Source of the DNA: Gammaproteobacteria bacterium
Lineage (GTDB): Bacteria; Pseudomonadota; Gammaproteobacteria; Arenicellales; UBA868
NCBI GenBank assembly: GCA_003529705.1
Contig: DPVA01000004.1
Location: 1-6,129 of the forward strand
Length of the DNA stretch: 6,129 bases
Reading direction: 5' to 3'
Shown: positions 1-6,129 of the stretch, piece after piece
Layout: each line of letters begins with the position of its first letter
Position numbering within the stretch: position 1 is the first letter of the stretch
Program-made: the position numbers and the translations under genes
The notes under the pieces: model-generated
Told to the model about the DNA's origin: nothing
Database searches by the model: none
What the model saw: the letters and a program-made list of their open reading frames with translations, nothing else

Positions 1-837
1 GAAGCGTTTGGCTGGCGAGGGGTAACGCTTTTCGTGGCTGCCATCGGGCTTGTGCTGGCCGCAGTGGTGTGGCTAGTTGTTCGTCATGATCCGACGGAAC
101 GGGGATATTCGGGCTATGTAGACGCGGGCTCCACAAACGAAAAACGCGAATCTGAATGGCAGAAACTGAGGCGAGTTTTTGGCTACCGAAACACGGTGTT
201 GCTCGCGGTTGCGCCAGGCGGAATCGTCGGGTCGGTGCTTGCATTCTCGGGACTCTGGGGAATTCCCTTCCTAACACATGTTTACGGGATGTCTTCAACC
301 ACCGCGGCGACCGTATGCTCAAGCGTGATGTTGTCATGGGCATTCAGCGGGCCGTTTTTCGGAATCATTTCCGAGAAAATCGGTTTGCGCAGGCTCCCCT
401 ACCTTATGGGGACCTGTCTTGCGGCAGCGTGTTGGGCGCTGGTGATTCTGATACCGGACCTCCCTCGGGGAGTGTTAATCGGCGCACTCCTGGGAGCAGG
501 ATTCTTCTCAGGTGGGATGATCCTTGGCTTCACCCAAGCCAAGGAGTCGGTTCCGATGAATCTGGCAGGCACCGTTTCCGGGGTGGTCAATATGGGGGTG
601 ATGTGTGGCCCTATGTTTCTGCAACCGCTGATTGGCTGGTTGCTGGATCGACTGTGGAACGGTAGTGTCGGCGTTGATGCACTTAGGATCTACACCTTCG
701 AGGGCTATCGCCTTGGGTTCTCGCTGATGTTGATCTGGCTGCTGGTGGCTATTTTGAGTATTGCGCTCAGCCGTGAGACCTATGCAGAACAGCATTCAGG
801 ATCGAAGACCTCGTTGTTGAAGCAGGAGCAGACGTGA
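1..837 (+). CDS. MFS transporter, C-terminal half (5' end cut by window)
   Basis: Inner-membrane major facilitator superfamily permease, probably a proton-coupled importer of a small organic solute. The reading frame is open from base 1 (EAFGWRG...) and gives 278 visible residues, so the N-terminal half (about TM1-5) lies upstream. Visible: the end of TM6 (about residues 7-27), a charged central loop (28-62) with the HDPTERGY stretch common after TM6 in sugar-phosphate-permease-like MFS proteins, then six hydrophobic segments (about 65-87, 97-118, 127-146, 150-172, 184-205, 230-253). SGPFFGIISEKIGLRR (about 115-130) is a C-half copy of MFS motif A (G-x3-E-x-x-G-x-R-R). The tail after residue 255 is hydrophilic. 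Its last 4 bases overlap the next gene (GTGA), so the two are probably translationally coupled, and it likely imports the ligase's substrate or a relative of it. Family is confident; substrate is unknown. The leftmost in-frame GTG at 34 is internal, not a start. Confidence 0.9.
   Translation, partial: EAFGWRGVTLFVAAIGLVLAAVVWLVVRHDPTERGYSGYVDAGSTNEKRESEWQKLRRVFGYRNTVLLAVAPGGIVGSVLAFSGLWGIPFLTHVYGMSSTTAATVCSSVMLSWAFSGPFFGIISEKIGLRRLPYLMGTCLAAACWALVILIPDLPRGVLIGALLGAGFFSGGMILGFTQAKESVPMNLAGTVSGVVNMGVMCGPMFLQPLIGWLLDRLWNGSVGVDALRIYTFEGYRLGFSLMLIWLLVAILSIALSRETYAEQHSGSKTSLLKQEQT
824..828 (+). promoter_or_regulatory. Ribosome binding site deciding the GTG start at 834
   Basis: AGGAG lies inside the 3' end of the MFS gene, 5 bases before the GTG at 834. 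The alternative in-frame ATG at 846 would sit 17 bases from it, too far, and has only a weak GAAAG before it. This favours GTG 834 and an overlapping, coupled start. Confidence 0.75.
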
Positions 838-2210
838 AAGAAGCTATGGATGGTCAGGATAAAGAGCTTGGACAGTTCTTGGAAGCATATCCGCAGACCG
901 AGTTCGTAGATGTTCTGTTGCCGGATTTATGCAACATCATTCGTGGCAAAAGAATTGGTCGCAAGCATTTCGGAAAACTGTTCGACGAGGGTATTCTGAT
1001 TCCGAGCTCCACATTTCTTCTTGACGTTAACGGAATTGGAACCGACGCGGGAGGGCGCGGTTTCTCTGATGGGGATCCCGATGTTGCGGTACGTCCGATA
1101 GTGAGTTCGCTGGTACCTGTGCCCTGGGCGGGGCCGAGTGCGGCCCAGGTAATGGGGATTCTTTATGAGCTGGATGGTGAGCCCTGCCTGGTCGATCCGA
1201 GGCATGTGCTTCGCCGAGTTGTGTCGCAGCTGGCTGGTGACGGCTTTTATCCCGTGATCGCCCTTGAACTCGAATTTTATTTACTGGACGGCATTCTGGC
1301 CGATGCCGGTGAGGCTCATCCGCCGTCACTTCCGGATACTGGCCGGCTGGCTGAGCGCACTCAGGTTTACAGTCTTGCAGACTTGGATGGGGTGAGCAGT
1401 TTTCTGGCTGAGATGGAATCGATATGTACTGCACAGAAGGTGCCCCTGGGGGGTGCGAGTTCAGAATATGCAGCAGGACAATTCGAAATCAATCTTGAAC
1501 ACGTCGATGATCCGATCGCAGCTGCAGATCATTCAATCCTGCTGCAGCGAGCGGTCAAAGGACTCGCCCGGAAGCACGGAGTGGCCGCAACCTTTATGGC
1601 TAAACCGTATCCCGGCAGCGCTGGGAACGGCCTACATGCCCACGTTAGTATCCTCGATGAGTACGGCAATAATATCTTCGATGACGGTACCGATCAGGGT
1701 GGGGAGCGACTGCGACAGGCTATTGCCGGAAGCTTGGCACTGCTTCCCGAATCAATGGCTTTTTTTGCGCCAAATGTGAACTCTTTTCGCCGGTTTGGCA
1801 CCAATCTTTATGTCCCAACAGGAAGGACTTGGGGGTATAACAATCGTTCAGTCGCAGTACGGGTTCCGGCGAGCGCTTCACAAGCCAGACGGCTTGAACA
1901 CCGGGTGGCTGGAGCGGATGCAAACCCTTACCTTGCCTTGGCGGCGATCCTCGCTGGTATTCATCACGGTATCTCGCACGAGCTTGATCCACCAGAGGCG
2001 CGTCGGGATAATGCTGGTGAGGAATTGGATCCGGAGGTGCCGTTTGGGTGGCAACGCGCTCTGGACCGGTTAGAAAGTGCTGAATTTTTAAAAGACTATA
2101 TGGGTCAGGAATACATTGATCTATATCGGCAGTGCAAGCAGTTTGAACTCGACACATTCCATGGCGAAATCACGCCTTTGGAGTTTCGTTGGTATCTTGC
2201 GCCCGAGTGA
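834..2210 (+). CDS. Glutamine synthetase family ligase, gamma-glutamyl-amine (PuuA-like) type
   Basis: Cytoplasmic ATP-dependent ligase of 458 residues, expected to join the gamma-carboxyl of glutamate to an amine. The N-terminal beta-grasp domain (about 20-110) carries DVLLPDLCNIIRGKRI (26-41), typical of PuuA-like proteins. The catalytic domain shows ALELEF (metal ligands E145, E147), EYAAGQFEIN (E211, E218), NGLHAH (H268), the glutamate/ATP-site stretch NNRSVAVRVP (R338, R343) and RRLEHR (E355, R357), followed by ADANPYL. The C-terminus ITPLEFRWYL (446-455) matches the gamma-glutamylpolyamine synthetase pattern. The tyrosine adenylylation site of housekeeping GlnA (LPPEE context) is not recognisable; the equivalent area reads HELDPPEARR. 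Length is close to PuuA (about 470). It starts with GTG overlapping the MFS stop and ends 15 bp from a convergent gene. Putrescine, ethanolamine, isopropylamine or another amine could be the substrate; homologues of this type act on each. A housekeeping glutamine synthetase is unlikely. Family is confident; substrate is inference. Confidence 0.92.
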   Translation: MKEAMDGQDKELGQFLEAYPQTEFVDVLLPDLCNIIRGKRIGRKHFGKLFDEGILIPSSTFLLDVNGIGTDAGGRGFSDGDPDVAVRPIVSSLVPVPWAGPSAAQVMGILYELDGEPCLVDPRHVLRRVVSQLAGDGFYPVIALELEFYLLDGILADAGEAHPPSLPDTGRLAERTQVYSLADLDGVSSFLAEMESICTAQKVPLGGASSEYAAGQFEINLEHVDDPIAAADHSILLQRAVKGLARKHGVAATFMAKPYPGSAGNGLHAHVSILDEYGNNIFDDGTDQGGERLRQAIAGSLALLPESMAFFAPNVNSFRRFGTNLYVPTGRTWGYNNRSVAVRVPASASQARRLEHRVAGADANPYLALAAILAGIHHGISHELDPPEARRDNAGEELDPEVPFGWQRALDRLESAEFLKDYMGQEYIDLYRQCKQFELDTFHGEITPLEFRWYLAPE

Positions 2211-2225
2211 AAGGCCCCGAGTAGA

Positions 2226-3536
2226 TCAGCCTAGCGCGACCAAGATAATAGCACTCGCACCAATGAACATTCCAATCGTGTAGCGCAGGTTCCAAGTGAA
2301 GCACTCAAGCATTGTCATGCCATAGCGGCTTTGCATGGCGAGATTAAGGCCGGAGATGGGCCCCCCGGTTGCACCGACAGACCAATTGATGAGGAAGATA
2401 AACGCCAATACCGCGGGCTCAGGGTTGAGTGGCATGACGATCGCCGATGCTGCAACGATGCTGACAATCGCATGGACCCCGGCAACCGCCAACACGAGCA
2501 GTACAGCGAGTAGCGCAATAGCGATTCCGGGTGTAAACCCGACCGCATCGAGTGTGGGTTGGGTTTCTCTCACCAGAACGGAAATACCGGTAGCCATGAC
2601 TCCGGTGCTGAAAAAAAGCACCAGTTCTGCGTACATGTCTGGCAAACGGGTATAACTGAAGTTACGAACAGTTGCGATGGCTCGGAAGAATGACTCGCGT
2701 ACTGCGATCACCAGAGCTGTTACGATCAGGGAGAGTGCTGAGACCAGCACCAGCACGGAAACCTTCGGGACAAGCGAATTTGCTGTCAGGACACAAACCA
2801 CCATGAGGGACGGAACCCACAGGGCCCGGAAGTTCACGGGATAGCCCTCGAAGACATCCAACTGCCCTGACCGCCGAAATCGGTGTTCGGCCCAGGTGAA
2901 TCCCAAACCAAAAAGGCAGAGCGGAATCGACAGTAGCCATAAATCCGGCAGTTTCGTTCCGGGCGCATACAGCAGGCAGGTACCCATTGCCGCGAAGAAA
3001 GGTGACCACAGCGCTGCCAGCGAGAATCCTCGCTGAAGACTAGTCGCAGTCGTACGCCCCAGTTTTTGTTTCTTTGCAAGGGCGTCGCCAATGATGATCA
3101 GTGCTGACAGGTTGATCACCGAGGAGAACAAATGGATTCCAGCGATGGTCTGCAAGAAGGCTTTTTTCCCCTTCCGATGTATCTGCCGACCTCTACCCCG
3201 CGCGTCGGTGATTAGTCTCAAAAAACTCACAGCTGAGAGCAGGCTGATCAATAGATGATTTTGAGTCAGCATTTGTTTGATCGGGAGTTCGTTGTAGCCC
3301 TCATGCCAGGCAAATGCCAGACAGGCGAACCCAATCGCGACAAAAACAGCACACTGGATTCGTTGGGCCCGGCGGGTACGCGGCCATAGCAGAACAAGGG
3401 CTGTAAGCGCGCTGAACCCGGCTATCCACAGAAAGTCGGAAAGACCAAAGCCCGCGAGCACCGACGCGATGATCATAACGAGCAATAGGGTTCCCGCAAG
3501 ATGTTCACGTGGGTTTTGCCGGCCGTTTTCAATCAA
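2226..3536 (-). CDS. Polytopic membrane transporter of uncertain family (ion-transporter-superfamily-like)
   Basis: A 436-residue inner-membrane protein with about 12 hydrophobic segments (roughly 14-33, 34-52, 60-78, 93-109, 128-150, 172-191, 198-215, 238-256, 258-279, 303-321, 335-368, 374-390, 417-435). Basic loops at 53-59 and 112-125 fit cytoplasmic positions. Two conserved-looking elements stand out: LFSSVINLSALIIIGDAL (136-153), and GVHAIVS (353-359) leading into NWSVGATGGPISGLNLAMQ (384-402). Such paired glycine/serine/asparagine-rich hairpins next to broken helices resemble the substrate sites of ion-transporter-superfamily carriers for organic anions (CitMHS/DcuC/SLC13-like). This is resemblance, not a firm assignment. 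The start is uncertain: TTG at 3536 is the only NTG start codon between the upstream in-frame stop (3611-3609) and M21, and M21 would cut TM1; no clear ribosome site precedes it. It lies opposite to its neighbours, converging on the ligase gene and diverging from the enolase-superfamily gene. It may import the pathway substrate or export a product. Confidence 0.75.
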   Translation of the reverse strand: MIENGRQNPREHLAGTLLLVMIIASVLAGFGLSDFLWIAGFSALTALVLLWPRTRRAQRIQCAVFVAIGFACLAFAWHEGYNELPIKQMLTQNHLLISLLSAVSFLRLITDARGRGRQIHRKGKKAFLQTIAGIHLFSSVINLSALIIIGDALAKKQKLGRTTATSLQRGFSLAALWSPFFAAMGTCLLYAPGTKLPDLWLLSIPLCLFGLGFTWAEHRFRRSGQLDVFEGYPVNFRALWVPSLMVVCVLTANSLVPKVSVLVLVSALSLIVTALVIAVRESFFRAIATVRNFSYTRLPDMYAELVLFFSTGVMATGISVLVRETQPTLDAVGFTPGIAIALLAVLLVLAVAGVHAIVSIVAASAIVMPLNPEPAVLAFIFLINWSVGATGGPISGLNLAMQSRYGMTMLECFTWNLRYTIGMFIGASAIILVALG

Positions 3537-3675
3537 AGCGCGGGATATCCATTTTGTCGTAGAGCGGCAGCAGGGACTGGTTACTGCATAAAAGGCTGTG
3601 TGGGTCCGTCACTATTTTAGAGGGCTTTACGATGAAGGATGCAGATAACTCGGGACAAAGACCTAACGTTGTATC

Positions 3676-3688
3676 TGACTTATAGTCA
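3676..3688. promoter_or_regulatory. Candidate operator palindrome TGACT-TAT-AGTCA
   Basis: A perfect 5-bp inverted repeat with a 3-base centre, covering the -10 element of the candidate minus-strand promoter and a TATAGT on the plus strand. A dimeric repressor here could control both divergent genes. Short repeats of this size are expected by chance several times in 6 kb, so only its position makes it worth noting. No regulator gene is in the window to match it. Confidence 0.3.
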
Positions 3689-3708
3689 ATGTCGGCGGTT
3701 TCAGACAA
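3679..3708 (-). promoter_or_regulatory. Candidate sigma-70 promoter for the minus-strand transporter
   Basis: Read on the minus strand: TTGTCT (3708-3703; 4 of 6 to TTGACA), an 18-base spacer, then TATAAG (3684-3679; 5 of 6 to TATAAT). Transcription would begin near 3672, leaving a leader of about 135 bases before the TTG at 3536. The plus strand of the same site offers TATAGT (3681-3686) as a -10 for the enolase-superfamily gene, but without a convincing -35. Found by eye only. Confidence 0.35.
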
Positions 3709-3739
3709 AATAGCGCTAAGATCATTTAGAAATGCAGCC

Positions 3740-3744
3740 AAGGA
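3740..3744 (+). promoter_or_regulatory. Ribosome binding site deciding the ATG start at 3751
   Basis: AAGGA is followed by 6 bases and ATG at 3751. The longer in-frame TTG at 3745 would directly abut the AAGGA with no spacing, so ATG 3751 is the better start. Confidence 0.75.
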
Positions 3745-3750
3745 TTGTTT

Positions 3751-4878
3751 ATGTCGAGCCCTGATGATGGTTCGATCATCGAACGTATCGAAACATTCAG
3801 TCGGGAGTACCTGTCATTTGTACGCGTTAGCTGTCGTGACGGCAGCGTAGGGTGGGGACAGGTAGCTCCTTATAACGCCGACATCACGGCACTGGTGCTG
3901 CATCGCCAGATAGCGCCTTGGTCCTTAGGTAAGTTTGGTGACGATATCGCCTCGCTGGTGCGGATCATCCCGGAGCGCGAGCATAAGTTCCCTGGGTCTT
4001 ATCTTCGGCGCGGATTGGCCGGGCTCGAGACCGCGCTTTGGGACCGGCAAGGCAAGACGCAGGGTAAGAGTGTTTGCGAGATGTTGGGAGGGTCTCCTGG
4101 CCGCCTGCGTGCCTACGGCTCCAGCATGCGACGCGATATTACCCCAGAGGATGAGGCTGAGCGGCTGGCTCGACTGCGCGATGAATTTGGCTTTGATGCA
4201 TTCAAGTTCCGTGTCGCCGCAGAGTGCGGGCACGATGTCGATGAATGGCCCGGACGAACCGAGGCCATCGTACCGACGGTTCGGAATCGACTGGGAGATG
4301 GAGTTTCTTTACTCGTAGATGCTAATAGCGGGTTCTCACCGCAGCGAGCAATTGCGGTCGGGCAACTCCTTGAGGATTGTGGTGTTGAACACTTTGAAGA
4401 GCCCTGCCCATATTGGGAGCTCGAACAGACGCAGCAGGTGACGGACGCACTGTCGCTCGATGTTACAGGAGGGGAACAGGACTGCGATCTCTCCACCTGG
4501 AGACGGATGATTGAGTTGCAGGCGGTCGACATTGTTCAGCCCGACGTCTGTTATGTTGGCGGGATGCTACGTACAATGGAAGTGGCAGCAATGGCAGCGG
4601 AGAAGGGACTGCCGTGTACCCCGCACTGCGCCAATCTTTCTATGGTGACGCTTTTTACCATGCATCTTTTGAGAGCAATCCCCAATGCGGGAAAGTATCT
4701 CGAGTTCTCCATCGAGGGCTTGGATTATTACCCATGGCAGGACGGTCTTTTTGTCGAATCTCCCTATGCGGTAACCGAAGGAATGGTTACGCTTAGCGAT
4801 CAGCCTGGTTGGGGGGTCCAAATTTGTCCGACATGGTTGGACGGGGCAAAGTATCAGGTTAGTGAGTTATCCGGATAG
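3751..4878 (+). CDS. Mandelate racemase/muconate lactonizing enzyme family protein (enolase superfamily)
   Basis: Cytoplasmic Mg-dependent enzyme of 375 residues, a usual length for the family, that abstracts the proton alpha to a carboxylate for dehydration or racemisation. The N-terminal capping domain (about 1-115) includes [20 protein letters not shown] (34-53). In the C-terminal barrel: strand-2 KFR (K152, R154, a K-x-R form of the K-x-K motif); metal ligands D190 (LLVDAN), a glutamate of FEEP (E216/E217) and E242 (TGGEQ); D265 (QPDV) and H292 (TPHC), which form the His-Asp dyad of the mandelate racemase subgroup; and E318 (LEFS). All expected catalytic positions are present, so it should be active. 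The start is set by AAGGA at 3740-3744. It is followed after 12 bp by the FAD oxidoreductase gene and very likely shares its transcript. Members of this subgroup are mostly acid-sugar dehydratases, but its substrate is not predictable. Neighbours point to an amine- or amino-acid-derived carboxylate. Confidence 0.92.
   Translation: MSSPDDGSIIERIETFSREYLSFVRVSCRDGSVGWGQVAPYNADITALVLHRQIAPWSLGKFGDDIASLVRIIPEREHKFPGSYLRRGLAGLETALWDRQGKTQGKSVCEMLGGSPGRLRAYGSSMRRDITPEDEAERLARLRDEFGFDAFKFRVAAECGHDVDEWPGRTEAIVPTVRNRLGDGVSLLVDANSGFSPQRAIAVGQLLEDCGVEHFEEPCPYWELEQTQQVTDALSLDVTGGEQDCDLSTWRRMIELQAVDIVQPDVCYVGGMLRTMEVAAMAAEKGLPCTPHCANLSMVTLFTMHLLRAIPNAGKYLEFSIEGLDYYPWQDGLFVESPYAVTEGMVTLSDQPGWGVQICPTWLDGAKYQVSELSG
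3770..3784. repeat. 15-bp inverted repeat in the first codons of the enolase-superfamily gene
   Basis: GTTCGAT-C-ATCGAAC is a perfect 7-bp inverted repeat with a 1-base centre, 20-34 bases into the coding sequence. It could be a downstream operator half-pair for a dimeric regulator or simply codon-driven. A repeat of this size is expected by chance somewhat less than once in a window this long, so the support is modest. Confidence 0.4.
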
Positions 4879-4890
4879 AGGGAGTGCAAA

Positions 4891-6129
4891 ATGAGCAGGG
4901 ATTCAAACCGTTTATTCGCTTCTGACTTGCGCGAGTACCCCTTCTGGTGGGAGCAGACACCCAGATCCGAAGAGGATCCACCGCAATTGCCGGATAGTGT
5001 TGACGTTCTGGTTGTGGGGTCGGGCTACACCGGTTTGTGTGCTGCGTTGCAGACAGCCCGAGGTGGTCGCTCGACCTTGGTGATTGATGCCGCGGAACCT
5101 GGATGGGGATGCAGTTCAAGAAATGGCGGGCAGGTCTCGACGGGCATCAAGCCGGACTTTACTGCGCTTGAAAAAGAGTATGGCAGGGAGACGGCCTTTG
5201 AGGTACATCGGGAAGGCCAGCGGGCATTGTCGTGGATCGGTGACTTCATCCAACAGGAGAACATTGACTGCGACTACCGTGTCTGCGGGCGTTTCTTTGG
5301 CGCGCACACCCCCCGTCACTACGACGAGCTTGCTCAGAAACTAGAATCCCAACCTCCAGGTCTTGAGATGCAGGCATTTCTGGTACCCCGGGCTGATCAA
5401 CATAAGGAAATCGACTCCGACTTCTATCACGGCGGTGCAGTGCAATGCCAACACGCTGCCGTTGATCCGGCTGCCTATCACCAGGGGATTCTTGGGCGTG
5501 CACAAGACAGTGGTGTTAGTGTAGTTGGTAATACCCGGGCTGCAGTTATTGAGCGTGACCGCGACCGGGCCGGTTTTGTGGTTGAAACAGACCGCGGCCG
5601 TGTTCGGGCAGGCGAGGTGGTGATTGCCACTAGCGGATACACCAGTGGGTTGACGCCATGGCAGCAACGCCGCGTTTTTCCTATCGGGACTTACATGATC
5701 GCTACGGAAGATCTTGGTGAACCTGTCGCCCGGTCACTGATTCCGAGCAACCGGATGGTCGTCGACACACGACGGGTCGTGGTGTACTACCGGCTATCAC
5801 CGGATGGTCGTCGACTACTTTTCGGCGGTCGAGTATCGCTTAGCGAGACCAGTCCTCGGGTCAGCGCCCCACGACTTCATGATCATATGACGAAGATTTT
5901 CCCGCAACTTCAGGATGCTAAGGTTAGTCACTCGTGGATGGGGTTTGTGGGTTGGACGTTCCAGCATATGCCGCATCTGGGATGTCACGATGGCATCTGG
6001 TACGCGATGGGCTACTGCGGATCAGGTGTAGCATTGGCGAGTTACTTTGGTACTCGGCTTGGCCAGCAGGTGCTTGGACAGGAAGAGGGGAGGAGCGTCC
6101 TCTCCGACCTGCCGTTTCGAACACGGCCT
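4891..6129 (+). CDS. FAD-dependent oxidoreductase, DAO/gamma-glutamylputrescine-oxidase-like (3' end cut by window)
   Basis: 413 codons without a stop up to the window edge; the family is usually about 425-440 residues, so only the tail is missing. It is expected to use FAD and oxygen or another acceptor to oxidise a C-N bond, releasing an aldehyde or keto product. Visible: the family's N-terminal PFWWEQ (17-22); the Rossmann motif VVGSGYTG (G43, G45, G48) ending at the ribose-binding acid D66; GWGCSSRNGGQVSTG (71-85), the flavin-contacting loop of this family; VVIATSGYT (243-251) before the second FAD strand; and SWMGFVGWTFQHMPHLG (348-364) with GYCGSGVA (374-381) closing the FAD site. ATG 4891 has AGGGAG (4879-4884) 6 bases upstream and lies 12 bp after the previous stop, so it belongs to the same operon. 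With the nearby PuuA-like ligase it suggests oxidation of a gamma-glutamylated amine. A secondary or D-amino-acid oxidase role is the alternative. Confidence 0.9.
   Translation, partial: MSRDSNRLFASDLREYPFWWEQTPRSEEDPPQLPDSVDVLVVGSGYTGLCAALQTARGGRSTLVIDAAEPGWGCSSRNGGQVSTGIKPDFTALEKEYGRETAFEVHREGQRALSWIGDFIQQENIDCDYRVCGRFFGAHTPRHYDELAQKLESQPPGLEMQAFLVPRADQHKEIDSDFYHGGAVQCQHAAVDPAAYHQGILGRAQDSGVSVVGNTRAAVIERDRDRAGFVVETDRGRVRAGEVVIATSGYTSGLTPWQQRRVFPIGTYMIATEDLGEPVARSLIPSNRMVVDTRRVVVYYRLSPDGRRLLFGGRVSLSETSPRVSAPRLHDHMTKIFPQLQDAKVSHSWMGFVGWTFQHMPHLGCHDGIWYAMGYCGSGVALASYFGTRLGQQVLGQEEGRSVLSDLPFRTRP
5750..5815 (+). repeat. 17-bp direct repeat inside the FAD oxidoreductase gene
   Basis: ACCGGATGGTCGTCGAC occurs at 5750-5766 and again at 5799-5815, identical and 49 bases apart. 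The copies fall in different codon phases: the first encodes part of NRMVVD, the second part of SPDGRR. Both peptide contexts look normal for the family, so the gene is intact. Confidence 0.85.

Larger units (their letters stand above)
3537..3750. other. Divergent intergenic region
   Basis: About 214 bases separate the minus-strand transporter from the plus-strand enolase-superfamily gene. It is more AT-rich than the flanking genes and is the only sizeable non-coding stretch in the window, so it is where control of both transcription units should lie. It contains a candidate minus-strand promoter, a small palindrome (TGACT-TAT-AGTCA), an 8-bp self-complementary TAGCGCTA (3711-3718) and the plus-strand ribosome site. 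A 70-codon minus-strand frame crosses it (3741-3529) but has a TTG start without a ribosome site, and I do not consider it a gene. I see no clear rho-independent terminator. Confidence 0.7.

Noticed and set aside
156..665. Plus-strand frame of 169 codons inside the MFS gene
   Set aside because: It lies wholly within the clear MFS frame, with an arginine-rich, non-membrane composition typical of a shifted-frame shadow.
1720..2157. Minus-strand frame of 145 codons opposite the ligase gene
   Set aside because: The plus strand carries all glutamine-synthetase motifs here; the antisense product is rich in Pro, Gln and Arg with no recognisable motif.
2211..2225. Possible terminator between the convergent ligase and transporter genes
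   Set aside because: Only a weak AGGC/GCCT pairing (2212-2215 with 2229-2232) and no T-run on either strand, so a rho-independent terminator is not supported.
3711..3718. Self-complementary TAGCGCTA before the enolase-superfamily gene
   Set aside because: Only 8 bp with no extension on either side; this is too short to call an operator alone.
3529..3741. 70-codon minus-strand reading frame in the divergent intergenic region
   Set aside because: It has a TTG start with no ribosome site, no recognisable domain, begins upstream of the best minus-strand promoter candidate and overlaps the ribosome site of the opposite gene. It is probably chance.
4113..4532. Minus-strand serine-rich frame of 139 codons opposite the enolase-superfamily gene
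   Set aside because: The serine/arginine/cysteine-rich composition is the usual antisense image of the metal-ligand region on the plus strand; it has no ribosome site or domain.
5116..5667. Several minus-strand frames opposite the FAD oxidoreductase gene
   Set aside because: The plus-strand frame from 4891 is open to the window edge with full flavoenzyme motifs, so these are shadows.

Overview
The window looks like chromosomal DNA of a moderately GC-rich proteobacterium, probably a Pseudomonas- or Halomonas-like gammaproteobacterium. This rests on gene families, Shine-Dalgarno use and codon choice judged by eye, so the assignment is weak below phylum. It holds five protein-coding genes, two of them cut by the window edges. 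I see no rRNA, tRNA, CRISPR array, integrase or insertion sequence.

Layout. (1) 1-837 (+) is the C-terminal half of an MFS transporter. (2) 834-2210 (+) is a glutamine-synthetase-family ligase of the gamma-glutamyl-amine (PuuA-like) type, whose GTG start overlaps the MFS stop. (3) 2226-3536 (-) is a poorly characterised polytopic membrane transporter that converges on the ligase gene with a 15-bp gap. (4) 3537-3750 is a divergent intergenic region with a candidate promoter and small palindrome. (5) 3751-4878 (+) is an enolase-superfamily enzyme of the mandelate racemase type. (6) 4891-6129 (+) is a nearly complete FAD-dependent oxidoreductase of the DAO/PuuB-like family. It is open at the right edge and contains no stop in the window.

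Reading together (inference): a gamma-glutamyl ligase plus a DAO-type oxidase is the signature of glutamylated-amine catabolism, as in the E. coli Puu pathway, where an amine is capped with glutamate and then oxidatively deaminated. An enolase-superfamily acid dehydratase or racemase between them, plus two unrelated transporters, is not part of the classical Puu set. It suggests a catabolic island for an amine or amino acid that also carries a carboxylate, perhaps hydroxylated. The expected aldehyde dehydrogenase, gamma-glutamyl hydrolase and regulator are not in the window. The substrate cannot be read from sequence. The block is best described as a candidate uncharacterised catabolic locus, not a demonstrated new system.
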